In this document: positions 8,390 through 20,807 of the stretch, piece by piece
How the letters are laid out: the number at the start of each line of letters is the position of its first letter
How positions within the stretch are numbered: the stretch's first letter is position 1
Origin: Rostrohypoxylon terebratum
Lineage: Eukaryota > Ascomycota > Sordariomycetes > Xylariales > Hypoxylaceae
Direction: 5' to 3'
Length of the DNA stretch: 64,000 bases
NCBI GenBank assembly: GCA_022497145.1
Contig: MU385944.1
Span: 62,001-126,000 of the forward strand
Notes under the pieces: generated by a model
The model's input: only the letters and a program-made list of their open reading frames with translations
Databases searched by the model: none
Told to the model about the DNA's origin: nothing
Position numbers and translations under genes: made by a program

Positions 8390-9165
8390 ATGGAAGAGAG
8401 CCCAATAAATGAGACGTCCGTGATGGATGATGAACCGACTCACGAACCAATGGAAGGTGATGGATCGATAACAGACGAAACGACGGGAATGGTCCCGAGC
8501 CCGTCACGCGGCAACAGGCCGAAGGGAATCCACGTCAAACACCTGACGGAGATGGAGCGCTACCGCATCCGGGTCCTCTACTTCGACGCCAAGTTCACCT
8601 ACCCGCGCATCAAGGCCATCACCGGCTACTCCATCAGCCAGATCCGCACCGCCGTGCGCGCCCAAACCGCCGCCGTCGCCCCGCGCTCGGGCAGGCCCAA
8701 GAGAGGTATGAGATGAGTCCTGTCCTGTCCCGTCCCGTCCCGTCCCGTCCCCTTTTTCTCTTCCCGCTATTACGTTTTTGGTTAAATAGATAGGGGTAGT
8801 ACGTATGTAGTAGTAGGTAATACCACACCGGTATGCTAACCACGCCAACAGGAGGACCCAACAACCAGACCCCTTCGAAGAAGCCAGCAGGTGATTCCAC
8901 CAAGACGGATCACAACAACGCTGGTCCCTCTTCTCAAACCATACCAGAGACCCCGTCGTCAACCGCGGCGCCGGTTGACAATCACATTGATCACATAAAC
9001 CACACCCCAACCCCTGCTCCCCCAGCTGAATTAGCACATTTGAGGCCCGACGCCCCTTCAAATCCCGCGACATCACCGGCAGCCCCATTACTAGCCTTCA
9101 TAAATGGCACCGTTTCCCCTTCATCCTCTGCTCACCCCCCCGGCGCGCCGGCAATCTCTTCCTAA
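8390..9165 (+). CDS. Transposase-like helix-turn-helix protein, 209 aa
   Basis: Two exons, 8390-8705 and 8852-9165, joined through an intron with GTATGA, a GCTAAC branch and a CAG end. Residues about 45-105 (KHLTEMERYRIRVLYFDAKFTYPRIKAITGYSISQIRTAVRAQ, then RSGRPKR) resemble the N-terminal homeodomain-like helix-turn-helix of Tc1/mariner-type and related transposases, with the usual basic linker after it. No DDE/D catalytic domain follows. The second half is Pro/Ser/Ala-rich and probably disordered. It could be a DNA-binding protein derived from a transposase, or a fungal family that merely shares this fold. The exon 1 sequence is notably GC-rich compared with its start. Confidence 0.65.
8717..8752 (+). 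repeat. GTCC(C) microsatellite in an intron
   Basis: Tandem GTCCT/GTCCC units occupy the 5' part of the intron of the helix-turn-helix gene, just after its splice donor. Confidence 0.8.
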
Positions 9166-9745
9166 CCATCCATCCATCTGCCCTCATCTACCTCACCTGT
9201 AGCTTCTAGAGCGAGACCACGTTTCTCGAAAGTCATTTATTAACTGTTGATGCATTGGCGTTGCTAAAAGTTGTACTGTTACGAATCAATTAAATTATAC
9301 CGATTCCAGAATCGCCTGTGTATTGTTAGAGCTTAGAAGCAGGCGTCAAGAAACTTACTGTTTCTATTATGGATATTTTGTCAGCTAACACCTTTGGGGG
9401 ACGACAAATCAATTAACCTTAGCATGTGGAACATAGTAATCTACGACACGATTGTACCCCCAATCACAGCAGAAATAACCAACACCATATCACGGGATCA
9501 ATATACTGATTCGGGTCAAATTCTCATAAATCATCGTTTCTCATTCCCTGATTCCAGATGATGGCCTCCCGGCCTACCTAGGTCGTAGCTTTCCTAGGTA
9601 TCAAAATCATGGTAAACTCCCCTGCCGATGCAATCGCGGTTTCATGATGCATGAGATGAACACAAACAAGGGTATATACCAGGACTATAAGATGGTGGCT
9701 CTCGTTGCCACCCCAACCTGACAGACTCCCCTTGGCGATGCGAAC
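9166..9745. other. Convergent intergenic spacer
   Basis: 3' ends of the helix-turn-helix gene and the Ubp2-type gene face each other here. It contains CCTAGG-type sites near 9580-9600. No gene was seen. Confidence 0.5.
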
Positions 9746-12700
9746 TTAGACGGCATCCACCATCACGCCCTCGATCGTCTCTACCTCCTGAACTGTGGGC
9801 GCTTCCTGGTTGGCTGGAGGGGGGTCTGCCGCCGCCGCCGCTTCCTGTTGCTGGCGTTGGGGAACGTCGACTAATTCGTCCTTCAGGTCGTCTCGGACAT
9901 AGGCGACATAATAAGGGTCGCCGGTCTGGTTCAGGTCATCCAGAACGGCCTTGGTACCACGGCTGTCTTCTGTCACCGTCTCGTCGTTGTACCGGTACCA
10001 AATATTGCGTTTGAAGTCTCGAATCCAGACCCAGTAATGTCCCGCCGACGTGCCTCCGCGATGGCAAATTACGGCATGGATCGCGTACTTCTCATTCTTC
10101 GTAGATTCAAACGCAGCTTCTTCCATTTGACGCAGCTTAGCAGCTTCTTTTGAAATTTCCGTGTCAAGGGGCATGGCAGAATCGAAAAGCAAGTCACCCA
10201 ACTTATCGCTGAGCGATTTCTTAATAGATAACGATGGCTCTTGCTTGACATCGAGCAGCCTCGATGCGATCCAGTCGGAGTTATCTAGCGTTTTGGATAT
10301 ACCATCCTTGCCTTGCAGGCCGATATCGTCGAAGAATTGTTTATCGAGGCGAAGTTCCTTCGATTTCTGAACTGCTGAGATAGTCAACTTTCGCAAATCG
10401 TTGATATCCATAGTCTTGAAATCCAAGACATTGGGTTCCTTTAGTTTCAAATTAGCATTTGATAATTATGCACAGAGGGGGATGGTGATTAACTTACCCA
10501 AGACGCCGAAGTGGCCCACGGTTCGACAGCTTGTTTCTTCTGAACTTTCTTCCGAGGCTTGTATTCGAGTTCCTTCATACGTTCCTTCATTGCCCATGCT
10601 CTCTTACGAGTGGACCAGATGGACAGATCCCCTTGCGCCTCCATGTAGCGATCAAGATACAAGATCTCTGGTATGACAACTGGGTTCTTGTTCTTACCCT
10701 TTGGCGTGCTTCTTTGAATGCAGATATGCAAGATAGGGGGTAGAGACCGAATACAACTGTAGCGTGCACGACTTCCATCATCAATTGGTTCATAAGAGAA
10801 GTATCGATCCAAAGCTTCGATAAGTGTGCATCGTGCATCGCTTGCCCCGTCCGTGTTATACCCTGTGCCCGCCAAGTTCTCCTCCACCTCTTCAGGATAG
10901 GCGGTGATCCAACGTTCCGGAACTACCTCAACATTCAACGGAGTGTCTTTGATATGAGTGACTAAGCCGTTTACTGGATTACTCTGGGTCCTGACAGTGT
11001 AGTTCACGATAGTAGTGAAGAAAGTTTCCGTAATTCTGTCGGCTTGTAAATCGGGCTTCTCTGGCATTGGGCCATCTGAGCGTATCGCACGCATCAAGTG
11101 CTCTAAAATGTTACCGATTATTTCCCCAACATCTTGCTGAGATGTTCCCGAACGGTCGGAATGTTCCAGTCGTCGCGAAATCTCCGCGAACTTAGCTTCT
11201 AATGATGAAGGTTCAGCTACATCCTCCATCTTGACATCAGTATTCTGGGAAACGGTTGTATTCTCATTCGACGTTCGGGGTTGGGCTTCGGTCATTATTA
11301 CGTCTTCACTCTCGTCAACCAGAGTTTGCGAACTACGCGAACTGGCTAACTCAAGTTTATCGTTGACGGGCTCGACAGTTACACTCATCTGTCCATTCGT
11401 ATCTTGGTCGTTTGACTGGGGCACCGCAGGCGGTGCTGGCGATGGACGTGCTGGCAACGGCGGAGGGATGTTCTGCGACTGTCGATCTAGGATATCTCTT
11501 GCTGAGGAGAGAGCCGTATTCGCGAGTTTTTGAGAGGGTTGGGCTGCGACTTGTGCGGTAGTTTGTAGGTCGGCAAATAATGTTTGTAGCATCTCAATGA
11601 CTTTTGATAAGGTCAGCATTTTTTGAAAGAAAAAGGATGAAAAGAAAGAGTGAAAGAGGAGGGAAAGGGGATAATTGAAAAACCCACATTGTCTGGCGAC
11701 AATGGCTTCCTCTAGGTTAAGGCTTGTGCCATTACCACCAGTATGACGTTGTCCGACGGTTTCCTCATCAAGCTTAAGCTCAACATCGTGAAAGTTTAGC
11801 ACCATGTCGCGAATTATTTTGACATTGTAAAAGTATTGAAGAAGACTGTTCAAGTAGCACGTGTTGCCAATGTTTCGCAGTCCAGGTGGTGTGCTCGGAA
11901 GTGTTTGCAGTTTTGCATGCGATTCAGAAGAGGGCACTAGCACAGAGCCAGTCTCCTTCACAAATTCGGCAGTCTGCTGCAACTCTTTCGCATCTTCTAG
12001 GTTCCCATGTTGCTGTTTGTTATGAGACAGAACATTGAGAGCCTCAATAACCTTGCTTCGGTCGATATTGTCCTTCTAATCAACTAATTAGACAAACCAG
12101 AACGAGTTAGAGCAAGGTCAAACAACTTACACGAATCAACCGCTCGACAAAGTCGCGGATTATCTCTGCAGTATAGTTCGTTTCGACTTCTAAATAGCTT
12201 GCCGCCGCAGTAACGGACATTGCGCCGCTCGAGCCAGGTGCCTTCACTCCTGACATCCCCGCGTGTCCCACGACAGCTGGGTCAAGTTCACCCACGATAT
12301 CTCGCCCGAGGCGGTTGCCGATTGCCTCAAGATGTTGTAAAGCTTGAGCTTTGAACTCATCGCAAACACGCGACTTAGCTATTTCGTAATATTTGCTCAT
12401 GAACCAGTCCGACGTCATGCCGTCATCGGGAGACACATTGAAGAATGCATACGCCTCTTCTATCTTGATATCCATAGGAGAAGCACCATCAAAGCGAGAC
12501 CTATACACAGTGATCTCTATGGATGCTTCGTAGCCACGATTACCGATACAACTCAGGGCTGCGTCTAAATATTCGTTACGATTTGCCGGACGCCGCTTCG
12601 ACAGGAGCAGTGCAGCCCAACTAAAGTATTCAGGGGGGTAATGTTCTAAACAGCCTAGAAGGTCTAGATCGTTTTTCGGAATTGTGCGCGTGAAAGCTGT

Positions 12701-13697
12701 ATTGGTATCCTGTGGGTAGTCGGCCACGAAAGCTTGTATCAGCTTCTCCCAGGTGTGAGGCTCGTTTCTGCCAGAGAACAAGATTTGAAGCTCTGCAACA
12801 GCATCTTCCATGCGGGCTCTTAAGGTTCCGACACGAGTTGGTTTCGATCTCGACTCTGGCGGAGGGATGTACCAACATTCTTCGTTAGTTGAAGGGTCAA
12901 TACCTTCGTAAAAGCCGAGAAATTTCAGTAAGGAGTCGAAGTCGGTCCGCAGACTCACGTAAAACCGCTTATTACGTTTGTGAACGCGCAATGGAACATT
13001 GTTAGAAATTTTGAGTGCGTCGGAAAGGTACGTCTGGAGAAGACCCTCAGACGCAAGATTCGTATTGACGAGGCCACTATAGCGACCGGCATCTTCAGCT
13101 ATCGCAAGCTGGAGATTCTTGCTTACTCTGTCTTTGTCAGAGAAGTTTGCCACATCTTTATCGGAGACTCTCCAGGGCACGACATCGATCTTGATGTTGA
13201 ATAAGCATTCGCCAGCGATACAGATGAATCTAGCATGGCTAGTAGCATCGTCGTATGTGCCCTTTTCAGTTTTGACGTTGTCATCATTTGTGGACTCGTC
13301 GCCACAAGAAACGAGCATGTGATGGCGGTGCTCCGAGCCCCATTTTTCGACGTACCGGGTGTCGTTTGAGACGTGGAAATGATACCGACAATTAGCACAA
13401 ATCAGTGAAAGAAAAATGTGGTGGCTAGCCTCATATGACTGAGTGCTAACCTCCTGTAACTCATGGCTTGTACATTCATTATAGACGTCAAGAGTAGGTA
13501 AGTTCGAAGCCAGGAATTGGCGTAAAAACATAGGAGACGTCAGAGCTTTTGGCGTTTATTAGTATTTCGTCGCATAAGAGATTATTTATACGTAGCAACT
13601 CACGCTGAGGGTGATGGGTCTGCTGCAGATCAAGCCTCGCTTGCCATTGCAACCGGTGAAGCTCTTCCAAGCTATCCAATTTGTACAATGGCTCCAT
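9746..13697 (-). CDS. UBP2: Ubp2-type ubiquitin carboxyl-terminal hydrolase, about 1230 aa
   Basis: Cysteine protease that removes ubiquitin chains; yeast Ubp2 acts with Rsp5/Rup1 on K63-linked chains. Proposed exons, in transcript order: 13697-13604, 13545-12131, 12075-11688, 11600-10498 and 10438-9746. Introns of 55-87 nt have GT-AG ends and keep frame throughout. The Cys box GLRNIGNTCYLNSLLQYFYNV places the nucleophile at about C576. The His box YAIHAVICHRGGTSAGHYWVWIRD places the catalytic His at about H1134, followed by YNDETV. A long N-terminal region with a CANCRYHF motif (about residues 64-71) and the total length match fungal Ubp2. The region between the boxes carries an acidic, Ser/Thr-rich insertion. 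The true N-terminus is uncertain, since an upstream exon could exist before 13697. Confidence 0.88.
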
Positions 13698-15627
13698 TTC
13701 GAGGAATCGAACCCCTATGGATATGAAGTCTATGAATGAGCATAGGTCAGCATATTCCTCAATTTCGGAAATCGTCTAAGATTCTTTGAGGCTGGCTCCG
13801 AGATCCTAGAATGTATAGTTCCCACTCACATGAGCGCTCGTGACTCCGTGCAGCATCAAACCAGGGTGTAGAGAGTGTGGCAGGTTCGAAGAGTAGAGTG
13901 TTCAACCAATCTAAGCAAAGCATTAGTAAATACCCAAAGCAATGATTTCCAAATAGGATACTTGCCATTGAAAATGGGAAAAGATTAGATTGGGTAAGGG
14001 TTCTTAGTAGAAGCCTTGAAATAGATAATGTCAGTTGGGATGATACCATAGCCGAAGGTAAAAAGGGGGAATATTCTAAGCCTTTGCTTCTTTCTCCATA
14101 TCCACCAGTATACAGTTGAACATGGGATGCTATTAAAGCATACCAATATCAACGCCACGAAGGTTTCCATAGCTGATGAGAATGAGATTGTCCGAGTAAT
14201 ATCATCGCAAACCTTTTGCGATATTGACTTCAATGAGGGTATTGGGGGGCTAGAGACATTTATCTATAGGTATTAGGTAGGTAGAGATCATGAAAAGACA
14301 TGTTCATCCAAGCCTGCCGTTCTATGTCCCACATCTATGCTTTTGAGATGTCCAGGGGGAGATAGTAGAAAGTGACTCCTGAGGCCAAGCCTTTTAGGAC
14401 ACATTGGGATGATAGACCAGATGAATATAATAATATTGGCAGGTGAATGTGGATGGTCGTAATAGCCGAGAACAGGCTGCCGGTGGAGAGAATCACACAG
14501 CCTCGACTACTATCATATAAAGAAACGAAGGAGCATGTCTAGCATATGAAGTAATAGGGGGAAGTCGGCGCATAGTTACTGCTCCTGGAAGCAGTGCCGC
14601 CGAAGGTATGAGAGTGGGGGGAAGAGCGAAAGAATGAAAAAGAAGATATTGGAAATTACGTACCTTTTTTGACGAAAGAACGTGATCAAATTCTCATGAG
14701 GAGTAGAAATCACAGCTGTCGCAATTCTTCGTGAGGTGTTAGACTTGATTATATTCATCAACGGATGTGGGGATAAAATCAGCAGTGCGCAAGTGCTTGT
14801 CCGAGATGGGTATCGTGAAAATCAATGACATAGACCCGAAGGATGTCTCAACTACGACGGCGGAGAAAAGGAGTGACGTAAGAGGAAATCAAAGGGAAAA
14901 AAATCAACGAGAGTACACGCGAGAGGTGAATATCTGGACGTAACCTCCAGTGAGAAATTATTTGCGCGGTGTAGCTGCTGTCGTGGCGATTGTTTTTCTT
15001 GGTCTGATGAATCTTTTTTTCGAGAAGATGAGATGCTTCGAAGCTTGTCTCAACTTTCTGGAAGGTTGTCTCTAGAAGGTTATGGAGCTCCCAGGGCTAG
15101 CATAATCAGTAAGCTCTTTGGGCTTTGGGAGGTACGACGCTGTAGCTACTGTACTAGGGCTATACTGTACGAAGTACATACTGTACATACCTAGCTAAAT
15201 GGTCCGTGCGGTAGCGGTAGCGGTAGCGGTAGCGCTTCACACTTTAGGGTCGCAGCTGTCGGCGCCACATCCATCTTTGTGTGGCAGTTGCGAAAGAGGG
15301 CAAGGAGGCAGGGAGGGCAGGAGCCAGGAGGGGCAGAGGGGAAGAGTGAGGCTTGTACATAGCAGATAGACGGACTATGAGATAATCCCTTGCCTAGCGC
15401 CATTTCCTTGAGACCCAAAGCAAGTAACCAATAGGGATAACCTCGGATAACTTAGACCAGTCAACTTCGATGTAAATGTCCGGAAGATCAAAGCTCGAAG
15501 CTTTAGAGGAAAACCCCGGCTATCAATTTGCTCCTCCTTCAACATAAAACCCACCACCTCACAATAATAACCCACTCGTAAATCTCGAGCCCAACTTGCG
15601 AATAGCCTCCTTCGGGCTGGAGTCAAG
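13698..15627. other. Divergent intergenic region with a GGTAGC repeat
   Basis: About 1.9 kb between the Ubp2-type gene and the complex I gene. At 15210-15233 there are four exact tandem GGTAGC units. Several short open frames on the minus strand at 13759-14233 lack ATG starts or recognisable content. No RNA gene was found. Confidence 0.5.
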
Positions 15628-16603
15628 ATGGCGAACCCACATCCCATCCAAGCCATACCGGAGGAGATCCCCTTCCACTCCCACGATGCAGTCAAGTCCG
15701 GCATAAAAGGCGCGCTTCTCGGCGGAACAGCCGGTTTCGTCGTTGCCGCCGTCCAGAACTCTCTGGCCAAGACTAACATAGGAGCTTGGGCAGTCCTTAC
15801 TCGCGGTGGTGGTACCATAGCCATGTTCAGTACGTTTGACCCGATCCTAGTTGGAACGAAGCCCGTACTGTGATCTTCTCTGCTCTGCTGTGTTCCGGGT
15901 CTAGAGCAAGCCCAAGCCTATTGAGACTTGATAAGAAACTCACACATCCTCTCAGCCGCCGTCACATCCGTTTATACCTTCTCCAAAGACGCGACCGCCA
16001 ACTTAAGAGAAAAGGACGACACCTGGAACACAACGGTCAGCTCGTTCCTAAGCGGAGCGACCATCGGCCTGCGAAGTATGTGCTCTCCCCTGCTGCTCCA
16101 ACACATCCAAGGATGCTAACCATCCCTCCCCAAAAGCCGGCCGAATCCCCCAGATCCTCGGCTTCGGCGCCGCCTTCGCGACCATCATGTCCACGTTCGA
16201 GTACACGGGCGGCAGCCTGCGCGGCCGCCGCCGCACGGAGAACCCGGAGATGGACGAGTACGAGTACAAGGAAGCGCAGCGGAAGACGCGGCGCCGGCCC
16301 ATCGAAGAGACGCTCGCCCACATCGGCGAAGGCAGAGGTAATTCGGCCGACTTTACTTATACCACCCGCACCACCACCTATCCCGACGACGTGACGCTTA
16401 CCCGCCTCGTCTCCTACACCCCCTCCGCCACGCCGTCCCGCGACTGCGGCGACGGCGATGCAAATAAAGAATTCTGAAGACTAACGCGCGACTTTCCCCA
16501 TGATCTAGGCATCAAGCCCGAAGGCTACGAGGAGCGCCGGCGACAACGGTTAAAGGAGAAGTACGGCGTCGACATCAACCCGGTGCGCGCGGACGGGCTA
16601 TAA
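15628..16603 (+). CDS. nuo-21.3b: Complex I 21.3 kDa accessory subunit (Tim17-like), 205 aa
   Basis: Accessory subunit of mitochondrial NADH:ubiquinone oxidoreductase in the inner membrane, related to NDUFA11/B14.7 and the Tim17/22/23 family. Four exons: 15628-15829, 15956-16075, 16137-16337 and 16509-16603. Donors are GTACGT, GTATGT and GTAATT; CTAAC branch sites lie in introns 2 and 3. The start MANPHPIQAIPEEIPFHSHDAVKSG is typical of the fungal family. The Gly-rich helix GALLGGTAGFVVAAVQNSL (about residues 28-46) and FLSGATIGLRTGRIPQILGFGAAFATIM are the expected membrane helices. The C-terminus is charged (YEERRRQRLKEKYGVDINP). No cleavable presequence is seen, as is usual for this family. 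Confidence 0.88.
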
Positions 16604-17653
16604 ACTGCGCCCACAGATACAGATATGATATTTGCGCAACTAGGAAGCAAGGCTTCTTCTACTTATCCAACTTGGGCCCCGGGAACTTACATAGTCCCGT
16701 TCGGCTGTTAGTCGCAGCAAGGCGACGATTGACCATACAATCATGACTGCTTGTACCTAGATAGGTAAGGGTGGGCAGGGGACACCCATTGGGCATGAGA
16801 GAGGTACACACACACCTGTACATAAAGAATCGAACCTCCTGAAATACCAAACCGGCATCCTACTTCCAGCATCTGCAGGCAGCCATGATCTCTTCCAGGT
16901 CGAAGAGACATAGTTTCACCTCGTGGTAAGTCAACACCCCCTACTACTCCTTTCCTTCACATCTCCCGTCTGCCTACCATGATGAGTTTTTAGAGGCTGT
17001 TTATGACTCGTGTCTCACGAGCATGATTCATCCTACTCACCACATTGTTCTATCTTATTCTGATTATCACTCGGCATCCAACCATTCACAAAAACATCTT
17101 TACGTCTGTCTATCCACGGAGCCTAGGCTAACACATACACCTTTCAGATCACGTTAATCCACATGCCACGATATGCATATCATCAAAAGGCGGCAGCAGC
17201 AGTAAATGTAGTAGTAGTAGTTCGTTTGTATTTTCCACAAGGCATGCCATCGTCCTATGTGCTCAGTCCACGTACCCGGCTTTCTTTTGGGGGATCTCCA
17301 GCCTAACTAACGCCAAATAAATAATAGCCAACCCCTAATAGATAATACCCATGCGTAAGAATCAACTAGTTTCCCATGCAGAAGACGTGAAAAGCCAAAA
17401 AATCTATACATACATGCATGCAAGCCTTTCCGTTAAATAGAAAAATAACTTCACTAATAATTATGTGTCCTCATTTACTGAGATTCCAGGCTGCCGTTGA
17501 ACAAGACTAGTAGGATGATCCGAAAGATAAAAGCTTACCGATCGTTCCATATTAAGTAGTACCTCTCAATTCAACTATAGTGATGTGGCCTTGGTAGTCT
17601 TTGAAACCGTACGTCAGCTACCAAGGCAGCACAAATCTTAAATAGCCATAGTC
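16604..17653. other. Convergent intergenic region, no gene seen
   Basis: About 1 kb between the 3' ends of the complex I and HAD/RGG genes. It contains a short GTA trinucleotide run near 17210. I saw no gene or structured RNA. Confidence 0.5.
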
Positions 17654-19539
17654 TCAGTAAAAGCTTTGTAAATCCGGACCAGGACCACCTGCGGGCCGTC
17701 CCTGAGGTGCACTGCCACCCGGAGCCGGCCATTGACCTGGGGCCGGGAACTGCGGGGTGTAGTATGGTGGAGGAGGAGGTAAGGGCTGCTGGAATGGTAG
17801 GCCGCCCTGAGGTAAGGCTGGGAAGCTATTATCGTCGTAGGACACAGCCGACGGGCCGTATCCGCTCTGAGAGCTCTCCCGAGTTTCAACGTCGTCTAAG
17901 GAACGGTAGCCGTGAGCGCCTTTGCCACCTCGACCGGAGCCTTTGAAATTTCCTCGACCACCACGGTTACCTCGAGGGGCACCGCCACCTCTGTAACCGC
18001 CGCGGCCACGGTTGTCGGCGCCACCTCGTCCTTGGTGGGACGAGGTATAGTGCTCCCGGGCGCTGTTGCCATGATCCCGACCGTGATGACGTACTTGACG
18101 ATCATCGTCGTTAGGGAGCTTGCGCTTGGAGCCCTTGTGAGCGAGCAGCCTGTCCTGCTGGTCATCATCCCCGTCTTGGTCTTCGCGATCGATTCGGAGC
18201 AAGACCTTCTCGCCTACGGTAGTATCGAAAACGATCGCCTGTTCAGGAGGAATTTGTCTCCACCGTCGGATTTTGTTGGCATCGTGAGGGCGGGCACCTT
18301 TACCCACAGCCAGGACGACATGAGGTGTTTGACTATCGGTGTGATAGACCGCGTTAGCGGGAACAGGCCTTACACGCGCCGCCCAGGCGGCTGTTTGGTG
18401 GGAACCGATATCGGTTACCTCCCATCTCATCTTGGAGTTCAGCCCGCCTATCTTATCCAAGATATGCTGCGGGCAAGATCGTGCTGTGATGAGGATAGTA
18501 TTAGCAAAGACCCGAGCGTCTTTCGACTCCGGAGCCATAGTCTGAAGAAGCGATGCTAGTCGCTTGGAATCGGCAGGCTGGATCATGTAGCTTGTAAAGA
18601 AGACGGCCTTCTTGATAACTAGGCGCGCATTTCGGCCACCTTTTCGGTCCTTCGCAATAGCAATGTTATGAGCGTTAATGAGGTGCTGAACTTCCGCCAC
18701 TTCAACAACAGGATCAAGAGTGGTAGAAAGTTCTGCGACTGGTTGAACATGGCCAATAATCGGGTTCAGTCCGCGACTGACAAGATCCTTATTGTAGTTG
18801 TTAAAGAAGTCTCGGAATCCGTCCACGTGCTTTGGTCTGTCTTCGTAGATTCGCATCTCGTTGGTTGATGTATATGTTCCTAAAACTGCTTTCAAGAAGA
18901 TTTGCTTAAATTCCATCGTGCTCTGGAAGCGCTCATTATTGGGACCAACTGCGGGCTTCAGTCCGATGATATCGAACTTAAGGCCTTTGCTAGCAACAAT
19001 GCGCTTGATCAGTTGAGAGAAACCTTTCTCAGACCGTCCGGTGAGGAGGATAGTGAGGGCATCGTCTTGCTGCATGCTCAGCTGGACTAATTCGACGATT
19101 TTCTCATTCCACCATCCATCCCAGGCTCGCTTCTCTTCTGTTTCTACACCTTCGCCGGTCGCAGATAGGATTCGGGGATCGTGCCACCAACCACCATTAA
19201 TGAAGATATCGGCGCTCATCAACTGGCCGACGGTCGGGGTATTCCATAGCTTCGAATTTGGTAGAGGGGTCTTGAATACTATAATATTGTCTGTTGTAAG
19301 CATAAAAGGAGATTGAAGCAGGCGATGTAGATACTAACGAGTATTATCGAAGTCGTACACGTGAATGGTAGTAATCGCGTCAACGGCTAAAGAGATAGGT
19401 CAGCAGAGAGCACAATAGCGCGAGAGTTATAAGATGATAATGGCGACTCACGAGGTAGCTTCTTATCCAGAACCGACCATCGGCTCAAAGATGTGAGGGT
19501 GTGGCCGTGGTCGGCTCGGATGACTTGATCGGATACCAT
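17654..19539 (-). CDS. Swiss Army Knife HAD-domain protein with RGG tail, about 586 aa
   Basis: Fungal family annotated as Swiss Army Knife RNA repair-like HAD phosphatase. The RNA-repair role is inferred for the family and not shown here. Exons: 19539-19452, 19386-19339 and 19278-17654. The acceptor at 19279-19280 was chosen over a possible one at 19291 because it restores the canonical HAD motif I, VYDFDNTLFKTPLPN. DxD-type catalytic Asp residues are therefore at about D41 and D43. ILLTGRSEKGF supplies a motif II-like Thr. The C-terminal third is an RGG-rich region (GRGGYRGGGAPRGNRGGRG) followed by a Pro-rich end, which suggests RNA binding. Upstream in-frame ATGs exist, but MVSDQVIRADHGHTL is the likely start. 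Confidence 0.8.
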
Positions 19540-20205
19540 CTTTGGGTATCCGCGTAACGAATGTCCTTTGAAAAGTGTGTGAATTCGAGATGAAAACATA
19601 CAATTACACTGACGACTGCATTGTGAAAACAAAAAAAAAAGAAAGGAAGAAAAGTTTTCGGAGTTGAGTTCGAGAGCGTTTGTCGAGGGTTAAATTCTCG
19701 GCGTTGGGAAACAAGAGCCCTCGAGTAACTTCCAGTTTGTGTTTGGTATTTTGTATTTGACTGGTCGCAATTGGCGAGAATCGAGAATTCCAAGTCCCCT
19801 GTCCCCTAAAAGCATCAATGTCATACTAGCTGTGTGAGCAGGGATCTACGTACATATAAATTGCCGTAGCTTATCGATAATATTGTTTATCGTACTTACC
19901 TAACCTTACTAGGTAAGTACAGTAGCTTCGAGTACAAGGCTCTCCGCATAGTTTACTAATGCTCACATGTACCTTACAGGGATTTCGAGATAAGCGTGGT
20001 CCAAGCTTCATTGTTCTCCAGGGCTCTTCATGGTATTACATACCTAATTACAATTGGACGGTTCGGTGCATAATAGCAGATGTATATAAGAGATCATATG
20101 ATATTACGTGGGAGATCTCTATCCAATATTTCATGAATATTTCATCTCAGCAAACAAATCAAACACTTACAAAACTCTCGCTCGTCGAAGCGATGAGATG
20201 AGAAT
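19540..20205. other. Divergent promoter region
   Basis: About 670 bases between the start codons of the HAD/RGG gene and the YggU-like gene. It is AT-rich and contains an A-run near 19628. No gene was seen. Confidence 0.5.
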
Positions 20206-20641
20206 ATGGCTGCTCGTAATGCCATAACCCTCGTCCAAAAGTCGAAAGCCTCGGCCCCGGAATTCCTGCAGCTACGATGCCACATCACGCCCGGCGCTAG
20301 CAAAGTGCGAGAGGGCGTTGCCGCCGTCACAGACGAGTGCATCGAGATATGCGTCTCGGCTCAACCGCAAGACGGGAAGTCGAATAAAGCTGTTCTCGAG
20401 CTCTTGAGCGAGGTAAATAACTACTAGCCGTTCTAGCTGAGGAGAATAGGAAGTAGTAGTAACACAATCCCAGGTCCTTGATGTCCCGAAATCAGACCTG
20501 CAGATCACGCACGGGATGAAGAATAGGGATAAGACTATCAGCATTGCCAGCGCTTGCTTCCGGCGCGGAAAGAATGTGGATGCGAGTGAAGATATAATAT
20601 CCTTGGTTAGACAGAAGCTCCTCAGTCAAGAGACATCATAA
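20206..20641 (+). CDS. YggU/DUF167 family protein, 124 aa
   Basis: Small conserved protein of unknown function found in bacteria, plants and fungi. Two exons, 20206-20412 and 20474-20641, with donor GTAAAT and acceptor CAG; the intron is 61 nt and phase 0. The features I recognise are ITPGASKVREGV near the start, QPQDGKSNKAVLELLSEVLDVPKSDLQITHGMKNRDKTISI in the centre (the (G/D)KAN..L-like motif, here GKSNKAV), and a helical end. The length matches the single-domain family. It converges on the primase gene, whose stop codon lies 166 bases downstream. Confidence 0.85.
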
Positions 20642-20807
20642 CAAAAGAAAACCAGAAACCACAATAGAAACATTTAAAAAGGTATTCGCTATCATTCATG
20701 AGCTACCTGTTCGGACTTCAAACTGTGAAGCCACCAACCCGAAACTCCGAGCCTATATGCCATAGTACTAAGCACATCCGATCAAGACAACCATATGTAT
20801 ACGTCTC

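Noticed and set aside
13700..13780. tRNA-like T-loop GGTTCGATTCC on the minus strand
   Set aside because: The T-arm sequence is present, but no matching acceptor stem, D-arm (TNGCNNAGT-like) or anticodon arm can be built from the flank. It overlaps the 5' region of the Ubp2-type gene.
16815..16850. Second tRNA T-loop-like GGTTCGATTC on the minus strand
   Set aside because: The flanking bases do not form a T-stem, and there is no cloverleaf.
19279..19338. Alternative splice acceptor at 19291 in the HAD/RGG gene
   Set aside because: It keeps frame but yields DFDNTHNIIVFKTP, which breaks the HAD motif. The acceptor at 19279-19280 gives the canonical DFDNTLFKTP.
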